A stretch of DNA of 64,000 nt from Granulicella sp. (GTDB lineage Bacteria; Acidobacteriota; Terriglobia; Terriglobales; Acidobacteriaceae). A model generated the notes under the pieces. That model was not told the origin of the DNA, made no database searches, and saw only the letters and a list, made by a program, of their open reading frames with translations. Position 1 is the stretch's first letter. Each line of letters begins with the position of its first letter. Below, piece by piece: positions 31,818-42,440 of the stretch. The stretch spans positions 1 to 64,000 of the forward strand of contig PKWU01000076.1 of NCBI GenBank assembly GCA_003132145.1, read 5' to 3'. Both the position numbers and the translations under genes were made by a program.

Positions 31818-32918
31818 TCAGTTCTTGGCCGCGCCACCGGAACGCGTGGCCCGCGCCTTCATTCGTGAGCGCAAGATGGGCAGCCGACGCGCCGCCCCGG
31901 TAGATTCGCGCACCATCAGTTCCGGCTCAAACGTCACCATCTCAGGATATGCCTCGTGGGGAAACTGGATCCGGTGCAGCAGCATCTGCGCCGCAGTTTC
32001 TCCCATTCGGTGCAGAGGCTGCCTCACGGTCGTCAAGCTCGGCGTTTGGTACATGGCGCTCGCGATGTCGTCGAAGCCAACCACCGAGAAGTCTTTTGGG
32101 CAGGAAAAGCCGGCGTCCGCCAGGGCTCGCACCGCGCCAATTGCCGCAATATCGTTGAAGCAAAAGATCGCGGTGAAGTCCTGCGTCCTCTTCAAAAGGT
32201 CACGCACAATCGGATACCCAAGCTCCGGCGACCAGGAATTCTTCTCCAGATACATGCAGAGTTCCGGGAAGATCGTTATGCCCATCTTCCGCGCAATCGA
32301 CGCAATGCTCTCCCAACGCGTATCCGAGTCCAGCGCATGGCGCTGGCCCTTCATAAACGCGATTCTCCGATGGCCCAGTTCATACAGATGCTTCAATGCG
32401 AGGGTTGCCGAGCGGTCATGGTCCAGGACCACGTTGGTCACGCCGGGCATGCGCCGATGCCCGGAAATCGACACCACCGGCTGATTCACCGGCTCGTTCA
32501 AGGAAGTATTGACCAGCAGGAACCCATCGACAGAGCGCTTCAGCAACATCCTCGGATATTCATCGATAAGGTCCGTCCGGCCTTGGTGGCAAACCACATA
32601 ATGCAGGTAGCCCGCCTGCATCAGAGACTGCTCCACGCCGTTCATCACCATTGTGAAGTAGCCTTCGCTGAACTCCGGCACGATCACACCGATCGTAAAG
32701 GTCTGCCGGGTACGCAGGGAGCGGGCAATTGTGTTCGGCCGATAGTCCAGTTTCTTGGCGGCCGCCAGCACCCGGTCGCGCGTAGCTAGCGTAATCGATT
32801 TAGCACCGGGGGCGTTATTCATGACCAGCGATACCGTCGCCGGCGAGAGATCGAGATACTCTGCCAACACCTTCAAGTTAACCGGTTTGTCATCGAGCCG
32901 CTCAGTCTTCCGTGTCAT
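31818..32918 (-). CDS. LacI/PurR-family transcriptional regulator
   Basis: The 366-residue protein has an N-terminal helix-turn-helix (LKVLAEYLDLSPATVSLVMN, about 14-34), hinge helix (DYRPNTIARSLRTRQT) and a periplasmic-binding-like sensor domain (TIGVIVPEFSEGYF, NVVLDHDRSATLALKHL, AIFCFNDIAAIGAVRALAD, VVGFDDI). It probably represses the neighbouring polysaccharide genes and responds to a released sugar. A dyad GTA-TCAGTTG-TAC immediately upstream of its ATG suggests autoregulation. It is the only specific regulator within the cluster. Confidence 0.92.
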   Translation of the reverse strand: MTRKTERLDDKPVNLKVLAEYLDLSPATVSLVMNNAPGAKSITLATRDRVLAAAKKLDYRPNTIARSLRTRQTFTIGVIVPEFSEGYFTMVMNGVEQSLMQAGYLHYVVCHQGRTDLIDEYPRMLLKRSVDGFLLVNTSLNEPVNQPVVSISGHRRMPGVTNVVLDHDRSATLALKHLYELGHRRIAFMKGQRHALDSDTRWESIASIARKMGITIFPELCMYLEKNSWSPELGYPIVRDLLKRTQDFTAIFCFNDIAAIGAVRALADAGFSCPKDFSVVGFDDIASAMYQTPSLTTVRQPLHRMGETAAQMLLHRIQFPHEAYPEMVTFEPELMVRESTGAARRLPILRSRMKARATRSGGAAKN

Positions 32919-32922
32919 CGCG

Positions 32923-32940
32923 TCAGTATCAGTTGTACCA
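32923..32940. promoter_or_regulatory. Possible LacI-family operator at the regulator start
   Basis: TCAGTATCAGTTGTACCA contains GTA-N7-TAC and lies 5 bp from the LacI start codon. Part of the block (TCAGTTGT and CCTGACGCTA) recurs at 48063-48081 upstream of the GH44 gene in the same orientation. No third copy was confirmed. Confidence 0.35.
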
Positions 32941-33032
32941 CCCTGACGCTACCTCGGAACAGGTGAATCGAGCCGGCGGGCGATCCGTTGGCACATATTG
33001 CTCGCTGTCAAGGCTGGTTGCGCGCCGTTGCA

Positions 33033-35543
33033 TCAAGCAGAAGGACGCGGCACAACCGCTTTCGTGGCGATTCGCAGCGTCGTCGACGGCAACTTCGGCC
33101 CCGGCCAGTCTTCCGTATACGCTTCCACCACGATCGTTCCCGGAGTCTTGGTCGCCTGCACGATCACCTGCGCCAACCCGTTGAACAGGCTCCGCCTCGG
33201 CTCCTTGTCCGATTCCTGGCAGTTGGGATCGCCATTGCCCACACCGATCAGCGCACCCTCGCCGCTGACCTTGAAGCTGATCTGATCCTCCGCCGTAGGC
33301 ACGCTTCGCCCCGCATCGTCCAGCACCTCGACGCGCAGCATCGCAACGTCTTCTCCGTCGGCATCGATATCCATCCGATCTGCCGTAAGCTTGATAGTCG
33401 CCGCATTGCCTGTCGTCTCGCGCCGTTCGGTCAACACTACCTTGCCATCCTTGCTGCCCCGCGCTTCGATCGCACCCGGCTCGTATTTAATCTTCCACTC
33501 CAGGTGCCCCAGCGGCAGCACCTTCTTGCTGCCCAGGCTCTTTCCGTTCAGAAACAGCTCCACCTCGTCCAGGTTGGAGTGGACCCATACCGGCACGATC
33601 TCTCCCACCCGCTCTTCCCAGTTCCAGTGCGGGAAAAGGTGCAGTACCGGATCGGCGCCCCACCAGGCCTTGTAGTAGAAGTAGTTGTCCTTGGGAAAGC
33701 CGCACACGTCCACGATGCCGAACTGCGAGTTAATCGACGGCCACCCATAAGGAGTCGGCTCGCCACGATAGTCGAAACCAGTCCACGCAAACCCGCCGGC
33801 AAGCCACGGGCGCGCCGCATAGAACTGCCACCACTCCTCGGCAATCTCGGACCATTGCGTGTGATTTACGTCGTACGCGCTGACCCAGTTGCGCAGCTTG
33901 TCCGTCGAGTAGATGCCGCGTGTCGACACGGTACTCGCCGTCTCCGTGCCGATCGAAGGCTCCTTCGGATGCGCTGCATGGTACGCATCAATGTCCTTCA
34001 GCGTGTAGTTGAATCCCTCAACATCCAGCGACCTCGCCACGTTGTTGTTGAACGGCGAGGTCGTCGCCGCCGTGCACAAACGCGTCGGATCGAGCTCGTG
34101 CGCGCGCGCCACCATAGCCGCCACCACATGCTCGCCATGCTCGGTCGATTGCAGCGGCCACTCTTCGTTGCCCACGGACCACAGGATAATCGCCGGAGAG
34201 TTCCGGTAGCGCTTCACCATCAGCTCCAGTTGCGTCAGTCCTTCGGGATTGGAACTCATCATGCGTGTCTCGCACAGCATCATCATGCCCATGCGGTCGC
34301 AGGCTTCCACCCACTCCGGAGTCGGCATGTTGTGCGAAGTGCGCACAGCATTCGACCCCATCTCCTTCAACACCGCAAGCCGAAACCACTGCAGCCGGTC
34401 CGGCAACGCGGCGCCAACACCGGCGTGGTCCTGGTGGTTGCAGGTCCCCTTGATCTTTACCGACTTTCCATTGAGAAAGAAGCCCTTGTCCGCATCGAAC
34501 AGAACGCTCCGCACGCCGAACTGAACCCGCTCTGCATCTCGCGCTTTGCCGTCCGCCTCGACAGTCACCGTCGCCGAGTGCAACTCCGGCGACTCGAGAG
34601 ACCACAGCGCCGGATTCGCGATCGTCGCCGTTGCTTCGAAGCTCCTCGCGCTACCGGCTATAATGATTTGCGGCGAGGCGTCCGCGGTCGCAACCGATTT
34701 GCCCGTCGCATCGAAAATCTGCCAGTGGACGCGACAAGTCTCTGCCTGCAGGCCTTCGTTTTGCACAATTGTCCCCAGGCTCAGAGTTGCCGAATTGCCC
34801 TTGGTTTTGTTGTTAATGATCTCTGTACGAACGTAGCTCTCCCACTGGCCAAGGTGCAGCGCGTCGCTCTTGGTCAGCCACACATGCCGGTAGATGCCGG
34901 CGCCCTCGTAGAACCAGCCGTCGCCGAAGCTCGCGTCCATGCGAACAACCAGAAAGTTCTTATCGCCGTAGTTGATGAAGTCGGTCAGATCGAAGCTGAA
35001 AGGAGCATAGCCGTTGTCGTTTCTGCCAATGAAGTATCCGTTCAGAAAGACCAGCGCGTCGCGGAACCCGCCGTCGAACTCAATCGACACTCGACGCCCG
35101 CGATCGCTCTCCGGAATCTCAATCGCACGGCGATACCAACCCACGCTGGTCTCCGGATAGCGGCGGCCGAGTGGCTTGTAGCCGTGCCCCTGCAACGCCT
35201 CGTCATGCACGAACGGCAATTCCACCGCCCAGTCATGCGGTAGATTCAGCGAGCGCCACTTCGAATCGTCGAACTTTGCCGTGGCAAAGTCGAAACTCCC
35301 TGACTTGGCAAAGTCTCCCTGCCCCGCGCCAAAGCCGAGATCGCGGTACGGATCGCTGCCATGGCCCTGAAAGAACTTCCAGCCAAAATCGAGTAGCAAT
35401 CGCTCGCGCGGAGCAACGGCCGCTACAGCCGAACTCGCTTCGGCCAGCGCCGCGGCGCGCGCTATTGCGCTCCCAGGGAAAAAAGTGGACGCGACAGACG
35501 CGGCCCCGCAATAAATCAGAGTACGGCGAGTTAGTAATGGCAT
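33033..35543 (-). CDS. GH2 beta-galactosidase, exported
   Basis: The 836-residue protein has a Tat-like signal (LTRRTLIYCGAASVAS then AIARA). A sugar-binding jelly-roll follows (RLLLDFGWKFFQGH, LNLPHDWAVELPF, DGGFRDALVFLNGYFIGR), then the immunoglobulin-like middle domain and the TIM barrel with IKGTCNHQDHAG, SHNMPTPEW, acid/base Glu in ILWSVGNEEWP and nucleophile Glu in SIGTETAST. C-terminal Ig-like domains follow. In a xyloglucan pathway it would remove galactose from side chains. ATG 35543 has GGGGAGA 10 nt upstream. It lies 26 bp after the GH31 gene on the same strand. Confidence 0.9.
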   Translation of the reverse strand: MPLLTRRTLIYCGAASVASTFFPGSAIARAAALAEASSAVAAVAPRERLLLDFGWKFFQGHGSDPYRDLGFGAGQGDFAKSGSFDFATAKFDDSKWRSLNLPHDWAVELPFVHDEALQGHGYKPLGRRYPETSVGWYRRAIEIPESDRGRRVSIEFDGGFRDALVFLNGYFIGRNDNGYAPFSFDLTDFINYGDKNFLVVRMDASFGDGWFYEGAGIYRHVWLTKSDALHLGQWESYVRTEIINNKTKGNSATLSLGTIVQNEGLQAETCRVHWQIFDATGKSVATADASPQIIIAGSARSFEATATIANPALWSLESPELHSATVTVEADGKARDAERVQFGVRSVLFDADKGFFLNGKSVKIKGTCNHQDHAGVGAALPDRLQWFRLAVLKEMGSNAVRTSHNMPTPEWVEACDRMGMMMLCETRMMSSNPEGLTQLELMVKRYRNSPAIILWSVGNEEWPLQSTEHGEHVVAAMVARAHELDPTRLCTAATTSPFNNNVARSLDVEGFNYTLKDIDAYHAAHPKEPSIGTETASTVSTRGIYSTDKLRNWVSAYDVNHTQWSEIAEEWWQFYAARPWLAGGFAWTGFDYRGEPTPYGWPSINSQFGIVDVCGFPKDNYFYYKAWWGADPVLHLFPHWNWEERVGEIVPVWVHSNLDEVELFLNGKSLGSKKVLPLGHLEWKIKYEPGAIEARGSKDGKVVLTERRETTGNAATIKLTADRMDIDADGEDVAMLRVEVLDDAGRSVPTAEDQISFKVSGEGALIGVGNGDPNCQESDKEPRRSLFNGLAQVIVQATKTPGTIVVEAYTEDWPGPKLPSTTLRIATKAVVPRPSA

Positions 35544-35569
35544 TTGAGCTTTATCTCCCCTGCACAACG

Positions 35570-38377
35570 TTAGTGAACAGCAATAGTCAGTTGCTTTCCT
35601 GCGTAAACCGCACTGGCTGACAGGGCCGGCGATGAAGACGCAGGCGAAGGATGCCCCGGCGCCACCAGCACGATCCGCAGATGATCCTCTGCGGGCATGT
35701 CGGGATACCCTCCCTTGCGGTCGCCGACGGTCAGTATGCGGTCGCGATCGTTCCAATGCAGCGGAATCTCCGCGAAGGCGCCCTTCTCATACCCGAAAGT
35801 GAGGCCGTCGTCCCGATACAGCGTGAAGTCAGCATCCGCGCCGCTGTAAATATACAGCGTCAATGGATCGGCCGTCTTTTCCGACACATATTGCAGGTCA
35901 GGGCCCATGGGCACGATGGACCCGGCGCGCACAAATAGAGGAATAGCGTCGTACGGCGCGGCCGCGGTGGCTTCGCCGGCCGCAACTGATTTGCCCGTCC
36001 AAAAGTCGTACCACTGCGCGGCGGGCGGCAGGTAGACTTGGCGTTCGCGCGCCTTGTAGGTCGTGATCGGAGCGACCAGCAGCGCCGGGCCAAACAGATA
36101 TTCGTCGGTCAGTTCACGCGCCTTCGCGTCACCGGCGAAATCCATCACCAGCGGCCGCATCAACGTCGCATCGTGCTGCGTCACCGCGCCAGCGAGCGAA
36201 TAAATATATGGCAGCATGCGATAGCGCAACTGATCGAACTTCAGCTCAGCCTGATACGCGGGAGAGCTTTCGTCTCCCAGCGTCCACATTTCGCGAGACC
36301 GCAGCTCTCCATGCACGCGCAAGAGCGGAGTAAAGGTGCTCAGTTCGAACCAGCGAACGTTCAGTTCGCGCCACTCCTCCGCGTCCGCGGGCTTCATCGG
36401 CTCGGCCGCGAAACGCTGCTGCATCGTGTAGCCGCCTGTATCCATGGTCCAGTAGGGCAGTCCCGAGATGCTCATCCCGAGTGCCGCAGGAATCTGCTTG
36501 GTGAGCGCTGTCCAAGTCGAGGTTATGTCTCCCGACCAGGTGACTGTCGAATACCGTTGCTCGCCGGCATATCCCGAGCGGGTGAGGATGAACACTCGCT
36601 GATTCTCTGCGGCCGGATGCTCGGCTGAATCCGATGCGCGCTGGCCGCTGTAGACGCCATCGCTGTTCATCAGCGCGTATCCGTTCAGCACCTCCGCGCC
36701 GGTGCCAATTGCCGTTGGGCTCAAATGCGCGCGTTGGGCGGCAATCGTTGGAGGCGATGGCAAAAGGTCCGGTTCGCTCGCATCCATCCACCACGCATCC
36801 ACGCCCTTGCTGAAGAGCCCCTTGTCGATCTGCGACCAGAACAGCTTTCGCGCCTCGGGATTGAACGCGTCGTAGAAGCTGTAGGGATAACCGATCCAGT
36901 CCAGCAGATGCTCATCGAGGTTTGGCTTGTAAAGGAAACCGCGCTTCTGCATCTCTTTGCCGTTCGCGGTCTCCGGATTGAACTTACCCCACACCGAGAT
37001 CATCAGATGCGCATGCAGGTCGTGAATCTGGCGGATCCAGCCATCGGGATCGGGAAAGCGCGTGGGGTCGAACTCGTGCGAGCCCCAGGAGTCAGGACGC
37101 CAGTATTGCCAGTCCTGAACGATGGCGTCGAATGGTATTCTTCTGCGGCGAAACTCGCTGACTACGTCGAGACTTTGCTGCGCCGTCTCATATCGCTGGC
37201 GCTACTGCCACAGTCCGAAGACCCAGTTCGGCAACATCGTTGCCTTGCCGGTCAGGGTGCGGAAACCCGCGATCACATCGTCGATGCGCGGCCCATACAG
37301 GAAGTAATAGTCCACGCCGCTGCCCGCCTCGGACCACAAGGATGTGTCGTTGCTCGCCGCGGGCGTCTTCCACTCAAAGTGCATGGTGGACTGCTGCTCG
37401 GCGTCTGTCTCCACTGCGACCGTGTACCGTTTACCGGCCTCCATCGGGAGCCGAACCTGGTCATATTCAGTCAGCCAGTTCTGCCGCCAGTGGTTGATAA
37501 CCAGCTTCCCATCCAACCATACCTTGATGCCGCCGTTCGAGTAGGTACGGAATTGATACATCCCGGTTGAGGGGGCTTCGATTGACCCCTCCCAGCGCAG
37601 GCTGCGCAGAGCCTGTCGACCGCCCGGCGGAACGTCGATCACCGGTATTGACGCGGGCGACAGCAGTACAGTCGAGCCAATCACATGCAGCGACAGCCCA
37701 CCCCGCGTGCCCTCGCGATTCAGAAGCGCGCTTGCGGGCACCGGCACGAACGGCCGCAAATCGCCGAACCGCGTGAATGAGAGGTTGTCCCAGAAGATTC
37801 CATAGCCTCTGCTTGACACCAGCAGTGGAACGACGACATTCGTATTGCGTTGCCAGAGGTCCAGGTCGTATCCCTTGATGTCGACGGTCCCAAGTTGTTG
37901 CTGACCGAGTCCGAACAGCGACTCGTCTGGATTGGCCGTCCACATCTGCGCCACATGTCGTTCTGCGTGTCCATCTACCATCGCCGCTTCGATCGTGCGG
38001 CCGTCCTGTCTTTCTGCCAGGACCTCGCGACCGCTTTTATCGAGAAAGCGCACGCGGGCGGTATGTTTGTCGATCTCAACTCGAAGCTTGCTTGTCTCGA
38101 GAATGGCCAGATTGGCTGTCTCGTTCAACGTCCACGCGGACTGAACACCCGCAAGTGGAACGATAGCCGGAGAACTTTGCGGAAGAGAGGAGGGGGTTCT
38201 GGCGAAGGAAACGCGGACGAGTGCAGCGCCAACCACACGGACACGCAAGGTGCCCGAACTGGTCTGGAGCTGCACCCCGTCGGGCTGGCGCGTAATGGAC
38301 TGAGCCAACCCTTGGGCTGAAGTCAATGCCGTGGCAACCGCAGCGGCCGTCGCCCATCGTCGAATCCACAGGATCAT
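35570..38377 (-). pseudogene. GH31 alpha-xylosidase with PA14 domain, interrupted by one in-frame TAG
   Basis: One reading frame of 936 codons runs from a signal peptide (MILWIRRWATAAAVATALTS) to the stop at 35570 and is broken only by TAG at 37202-37204. The N-terminal part has a GH31 galactose-mutarotase-like domain, an inserted PA14 domain (GSIEAPSTGMYQFRTYSNGG, WLDGKLVINHW) and DYYFLYGPRIDDVIAGFRTL. After the TAG the same frame continues RQRYETAQQSLDVVSEFRRR, PFDAIVQDWQYW, nucleophile Asp in DAWWMDASEPD and acid/base Asp in TWSGDITSTW. PA14-bearing GH31 enzymes act on xylosylated xyloglucan oligosaccharides. The expected residue is probably Ser or Cys. GGAG precedes the ATG. Confidence 0.88.
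37202..37204 (-). other. In-frame amber codon within the GH31 gene
   Basis: Context on the minus strand is CTG TGG CAG TAG CGC CAG CGA TAT. Frame, codon use and domain order continue on both sides, so a single base change (TCG or TGC-type codon to TAG) or a sequencing error explains it. No stem-loop suggesting programmed readthrough was noticed. Confidence 0.85.
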
Positions 38378-38518
38378 TTTTCTGCTCCAACCCTCATGTC
38401 GGAAGACGCTGCCACCGATAGTGCGGCAAATTCCATTGGACACAACCGGTACCGATATGGTCTTCTGGTTTCGAGAAAATAGCAAGGATTACCGGATATA
38501 AAACGATTCAGGTGAAAC

Positions 38519-40786
38519 ATGTACAGAAGACAAGAAACTGATCCAGTCCCTCTTTCCCCACGTCATTTTCGTTGGAGCCGGTTTTGGAAACGGCTCGATT
38601 GGCTGCCTGCTCTGCTGCTCTTCGCCGCAACAGTACATGCCCAGCAGCAACCGGCGCAACCGTGGATGGATTCCGCGCTTCCCGCTGAACAGCGCGCACA
38701 TTTGGCGCTGCAAGCCATGACCCTCGATGAAAAACTGCAATTAGTGCATGGAACTGGCTGGGGAGTGCTGCGCGACGGCGACCCAGTCGCTCCCGGGCAC
38801 AACGGCGGCGCCGGATTCGTTCCGGGCATTCCACGCTTGCATATTCCGGACATCAATCTCGCCGATTCCGCCGTCGGTATTCGCATGGCGGCGCGGGAGA
38901 GCCGCTATGCCACGCTGCTGCCGTCGGCGCTCGGCCTGGCCGCCACCTGGGACCCTGACGCGGCATACCTGTACGGCTCGGTCATCGGACGAGAACTGCG
39001 CGATCAGGGCTACAACATGTCCATCGGCGGCGGCGTCAACCTGATGCGCGAGCCGCGCAACGGGCGAAACTTTGAGTATGCAGGCGAGGACCCGCTGCTC
39101 GCCGGCACCGAGGTTGGGAACCTGATACGCGGTGTTCAGTCCAACCAGATTATCGGCGACGTCAAACACTACGCGCTCAATGACCAGGAAACCGGCCGAA
39201 ACACGATCAATGTCCTGTTGAACCAGCGCGCCATGCGGGAGACGGACCTCCTGGCATTCCAAATTGCCATCGAAATCGGCCATCCCTTAGCCGCCATGTG
39301 TTCCTACAACCGCATCAACGGCGACTACGCGTGCGAGAACAGTTACACATTGAAGGATGTCCTCAAGCACGATTTCGGCTTCAAAGGCTTCGTCCTCTCC
39401 GATTGGGAAGGCACACATAGCACTACAAAGGCTGCACTTGCAGGTCTCGATATGGAACAGCCCGGATCAGATTTCTTCGGCAAGTCGCTGCTACAGGCTG
39501 TCGAGAACGGATCGGTGCCTCGGTCGCGTCTTGACGATATGGCCGAAAGGGTGCTCTACAGCTTGTTTGCCTCGGGCGCCGTCGATCATCCTCCCGTGCG
39601 GCGCGTCGTAAATCCCTTTCTCGGGCTCAAGGATGCGCAGCACATCGCGGAAGAGAGCGTTGTTCTGCTGCAGAACGAGAAGCAGGTATTGCCGCTCAAC
39701 AAGAATCAGAACGGCATCATCGCCATCATCGGATCGCATGCCGACGTCGGCGTTCTCTCGGGCGGCGGTTCGGCACAGGTCGACGCGCCGGGCGGAAATG
39801 CGATCGATGCGAGCGAGGGCGCGGCCGTATGGGGTAAACCGGTTTACTTCCCGTCGGCTCCTTTGCAATTCGTTTGCGAGAAAGCGCCTCATGCAAACGT
39901 GCTGTTTGATTCCGGCGACAACCTGCAAGCGGCAACCACACTCGCCGCCAAAGCGGATATCGCTATCGTGTTCGTGCATCAATGGATGACTGAGGGGCAG
40001 GACGCTGCCAGCCTGTCCTTGCCCGAAAAGCAGGACGCTTTAGTCGAAGCAGTCGCGACCGCAAACAAGAAGACGATCGTAGTCTTGGAGACAGGCGGCC
40101 CCGTGAGTATGCCCTGGGCCCCGCGGGTAGCGGCCATTCTCGAGACTTGGTATCCCGGCATTGGCGGTGGAGAGGCAATCGCGAACATTCTCTTTGGCGA
40201 TGTCAACCCCTCCGGTAAACTCCCTGCAACCTTTGCCCGCCAGGATGCCGACCTGCCGTATCCTCATGTCCCGGCCTTGACGGAAGCCACCGGAAATAAT
40301 GGCATGAATGCGCACGCCGACGGGACGAAGTCCGAACCTGAGTCTGCTACCGTCGACTACAACCTGCAGGGTCTGAAGGTCGGGTATAAGTGGTTTCAGA
40401 CGGAGCACAAACAGCCGCTCTTCGCCTTCGGTCACGGCCTTTCGTACACCAACTTCGCCTACTCCGCTTTGCAGTGCGACTCGCCATCAAAGGCCGTGAC
40501 ATTTCAGATTCAAAACACAGGACAACGTAGCGGAGATGAGATCGCCCAGGTCTACGCGACGCTTCCAGCTTCCTCCGGTGAACCCTTCCGCCGCCTGGTA
40601 GGGTGGAAGCGCGTGGCCCTGGCCCCCGGAGAGACAAGAATGGTTTCGATTACGCCGAATCCTGCCTTAATGTCCGTCTTTGATGTGAAGTCCGACAGCT
40701 GGAAGCTGGAACCGGGGATGTATCGCATTGAAGTCGGCGCTGCATCGGATGATTTGAAGCTGCAGACGACGGTCGGGCTTCCGTAA
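38519..40786 (+). CDS. GH3 beta-glucosidase, exported
   Basis: The 755-residue protein has an N-terminal signal-anchor (LPALLLFAATVHAQQ, about 29-43). A GH3 barrel follows (MTLDEKLQLVHGTGWG, GVNLMREPRNGRNFEYAGED, VKHYALNDQETGRN, nucleophile Asp in GFVLSDWEGTHS), then the alpha/beta sandwich (EESVVLLQNEKQVLPL, GQDAASLSLPEKQDALV) and a C-terminal fibronectin-like domain (GDEIAQVYATLPASS, GWKRVALAPGE). It should release glucose from the non-reducing end of cello-oligosaccharides in the periplasm. It is divergent from the GH31 gene over a 141-bp promoter region containing CCGGTACCG. CAGGTGAAAC precedes the ATG. Confidence 0.93.
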   Translation: MYRRQETDPVPLSPRHFRWSRFWKRLDWLPALLLFAATVHAQQQPAQPWMDSALPAEQRAHLALQAMTLDEKLQLVHGTGWGVLRDGDPVAPGHNGGAGFVPGIPRLHIPDINLADSAVGIRMAARESRYATLLPSALGLAATWDPDAAYLYGSVIGRELRDQGYNMSIGGGVNLMREPRNGRNFEYAGEDPLLAGTEVGNLIRGVQSNQIIGDVKHYALNDQETGRNTINVLLNQRAMRETDLLAFQIAIEIGHPLAAMCSYNRINGDYACENSYTLKDVLKHDFGFKGFVLSDWEGTHSTTKAALAGLDMEQPGSDFFGKSLLQAVENGSVPRSRLDDMAERVLYSLFASGAVDHPPVRRVVNPFLGLKDAQHIAEESVVLLQNEKQVLPLNKNQNGIIAIIGSHADVGVLSGGGSAQVDAPGGNAIDASEGAAVWGKPVYFPSAPLQFVCEKAPHANVLFDSGDNLQAATTLAAKADIAIVFVHQWMTEGQDAASLSLPEKQDALVEAVATANKKTIVVLETGGPVSMPWAPRVAAILETWYPGIGGGEAIANILFGDVNPSGKLPATFARQDADLPYPHVPALTEATGNNGMNAHADGTKSEPESATVDYNLQGLKVGYKWFQTEHKQPLFAFGHGLSYTNFAYSALQCDSPSKAVTFQIQNTGQRSGDEIAQVYATLPASSGEPFRRLVGWKRVALAPGETRMVSITPNPALMSVFDVKSDSWKLEPGMYRIEVGAASDDLKLQTTVGLP

Positions 40787-40809
40787 TCCAGTGCCTGCAG
40801 CAGAAGCCG

Positions 40810-42009
40810 TCATCGACGTGCGGTTCGCGGCATCAATACACTCAAGGTCAACAGCACCACTGCGGTAAACATCGACATTGCCAGTCCCACCCGGAGCGAT
40901 CCCGTCCACGTCGAGACAAATCCAGTTACTGAGGGCAGAATAGTTGCCCCCAGGCCGGTGATCGCCAGCGCCCATCCAACCTGCCGCGGCCGCGCACCCC
41001 GCGCCATCAGCAGAGCGCACATCGCAGGGAAAATAGGCGCCAGAAACAGTCCGGTCAGTAAAGCCGCGCCGACAATCTGTTCACCGTTGCGGGCAACGAT
41101 CACCATCCCCAGTGACAGGACCGCCGCGGTCAGGCAAACATTCTGCATCAGACGCTCATCGACGAACCGTAGCAGCCCTGCAGCGATAGCGCGTCCGGAA
41201 GTAATCGCAATCCAGAAGGCCGCGACGCTCGCCTGGCCGAACCACAGCGCGGAATTGCTGTGCCGCACCGTATATGTGGTGATCCATGCGTTGACGCTCG
41301 CCTCCACAGCTCCATAGAGAAAGAACATCGCCGCAAACAGGAGCCACTGGCTGAATGATATTCCACCAGGCTCATTCGCAACTAACGGCGACTCTTCAGA
41401 ACCGGGCCGCTCCGTCGCATCGCCGGCCTGCTGGCCGCGCAGTATATGGAACAGGAACCCGGCCAAAACGCAAAGAGAACACCCTGCGAACCCCAGCAGC
41501 ACCCTGACCAGTGAAAATCGTAATACCAGGTTGCCAATTGCCAACGACGACAGAATTGCCCCAAAGCTCCAGAAGGCATTGAAGAGCGAAAGGCCTGAGC
41601 CACGCCTCTCTTTATGAGTGCGCCCCACAACCAGATTCATCGCGGACATCATGTGGCCCGCGCCAAATCCAGCGATCAGCAAGGCTGCAGGCGCGAACCA
41701 AAGTCCGCGCAGGCTGGCCAACGCAAGCGCAAAGGCCATCCATCCCGTGGCGAGAGCGGACGCACCTAGCAGGAGCGCTCTGCGCAGGTGCCGAGTCACC
41801 AGTATGCTGCCGGCAAAGCACCCCAGGAACTGTGAACTCAACAGCAGCCCTGCTTGACTGTCCTTAAGCTGCCATCGTTGCATGATGGCAGGCAAAATGG
41901 GACCAAGCACTGTGACGGCGATGCCGGTAACGGCAAAGCCGAGGCAAAGCAGCCACCCAGAGGGATACCTTTTCGATGAGGATTGCGCTGTTGTTCTCCG
42001 AAGCTCCAT
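40810..42009 (-). CDS. MFS sugar transporter
   Basis: The 399-residue inner-membrane protein has twelve hydrophobic segments. It shows the MFS pattern of a polar loop after helix 2 (TRHLRRALLLGASAL) and GAGHMMSAMNLVVGRTHKERRGSGL after helix 4. It is in the FucP/FPLP-like group of sugar importers by general appearance. It is convergent with the GH3 gene (23 bp apart) and would import monosaccharides released in the periplasm. The substrate is inferred from context only. Confidence 0.85.
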   Translation of the reverse strand: MELRRTTAQSSSKRYPSGWLLCLGFAVTGIAVTVLGPILPAIMQRWQLKDSQAGLLLSSQFLGCFAGSILVTRHLRRALLLGASALATGWMAFALALASLRGLWFAPAALLIAGFGAGHMMSAMNLVVGRTHKERRGSGLSLFNAFWSFGAILSSLAIGNLVLRFSLVRVLLGFAGCSLCVLAGFLFHILRGQQAGDATERPGSEESPLVANEPGGISFSQWLLFAAMFFLYGAVEASVNAWITTYTVRHSNSALWFGQASVAAFWIAITSGRAIAAGLLRFVDERLMQNVCLTAAVLSLGMVIVARNGEQIVGAALLTGLFLAPIFPAMCALLMARGARPRQVGWALAITGLGATILPSVTGFVSTWTGSLRVGLAMSMFTAVVLLTLSVLMPRTARR

Positions 42010-42440
42010 CTGGCGAGCGAGTGTTTGACGATTTACCTACTCCCAATGTACCCGAGTTGCAGCGGACCAACCGTAATTGGGATATAAAGCGCTTGCACGA
42101 GTGACAGCCCATCCCGTCACGGAACGCCTTTGACGGAGCGCGAGTAAGAAAGAAGCTCAGACTTATGCGTCATGCCCGATGTGGGTCGACGCAAAAGTCT
42201 GAACTTGGCCAGTAAATTTTTCAATAACTTAGGGTAAACCATTCAAGTGGAAACACCAGCTGGATCGAATTTCAGAACAAGATGGATGTACCCTTCTTCA
42301 CAAGCAGCAGACTCAACTGGAAGGCACCGATAGGGACACAATCGAGCCGTATGAGCCGTACTCAACGCACAATGACCCCCACCCAATGGAAACTCGCGAG
42401 CAGTTCGTCGCGGAGTGGCTCGTCCCGATAGTGGCGGGGA
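42010..42440. other. Intergenic gap without a recognised gene
   Basis: The 431 bp between the MFS gene start and the GH74 gene end contain an AT-rich patch (AAATTTTTCAATAACTTAGGG near 42211). No open frame with a ribosome site or family resemblance is present. GGATATAAAG near 42074 resembles GGATATAAAA ahead of the GH3 gene. Confidence 0.5.

Noticed and set aside
32988-35243. 751-codon open frame on the plus strand
   Set aside because: It is antisense to the GH2 gene, which has full catalytic motifs and a signal peptide; the frame is His/Arg-rich without domains.
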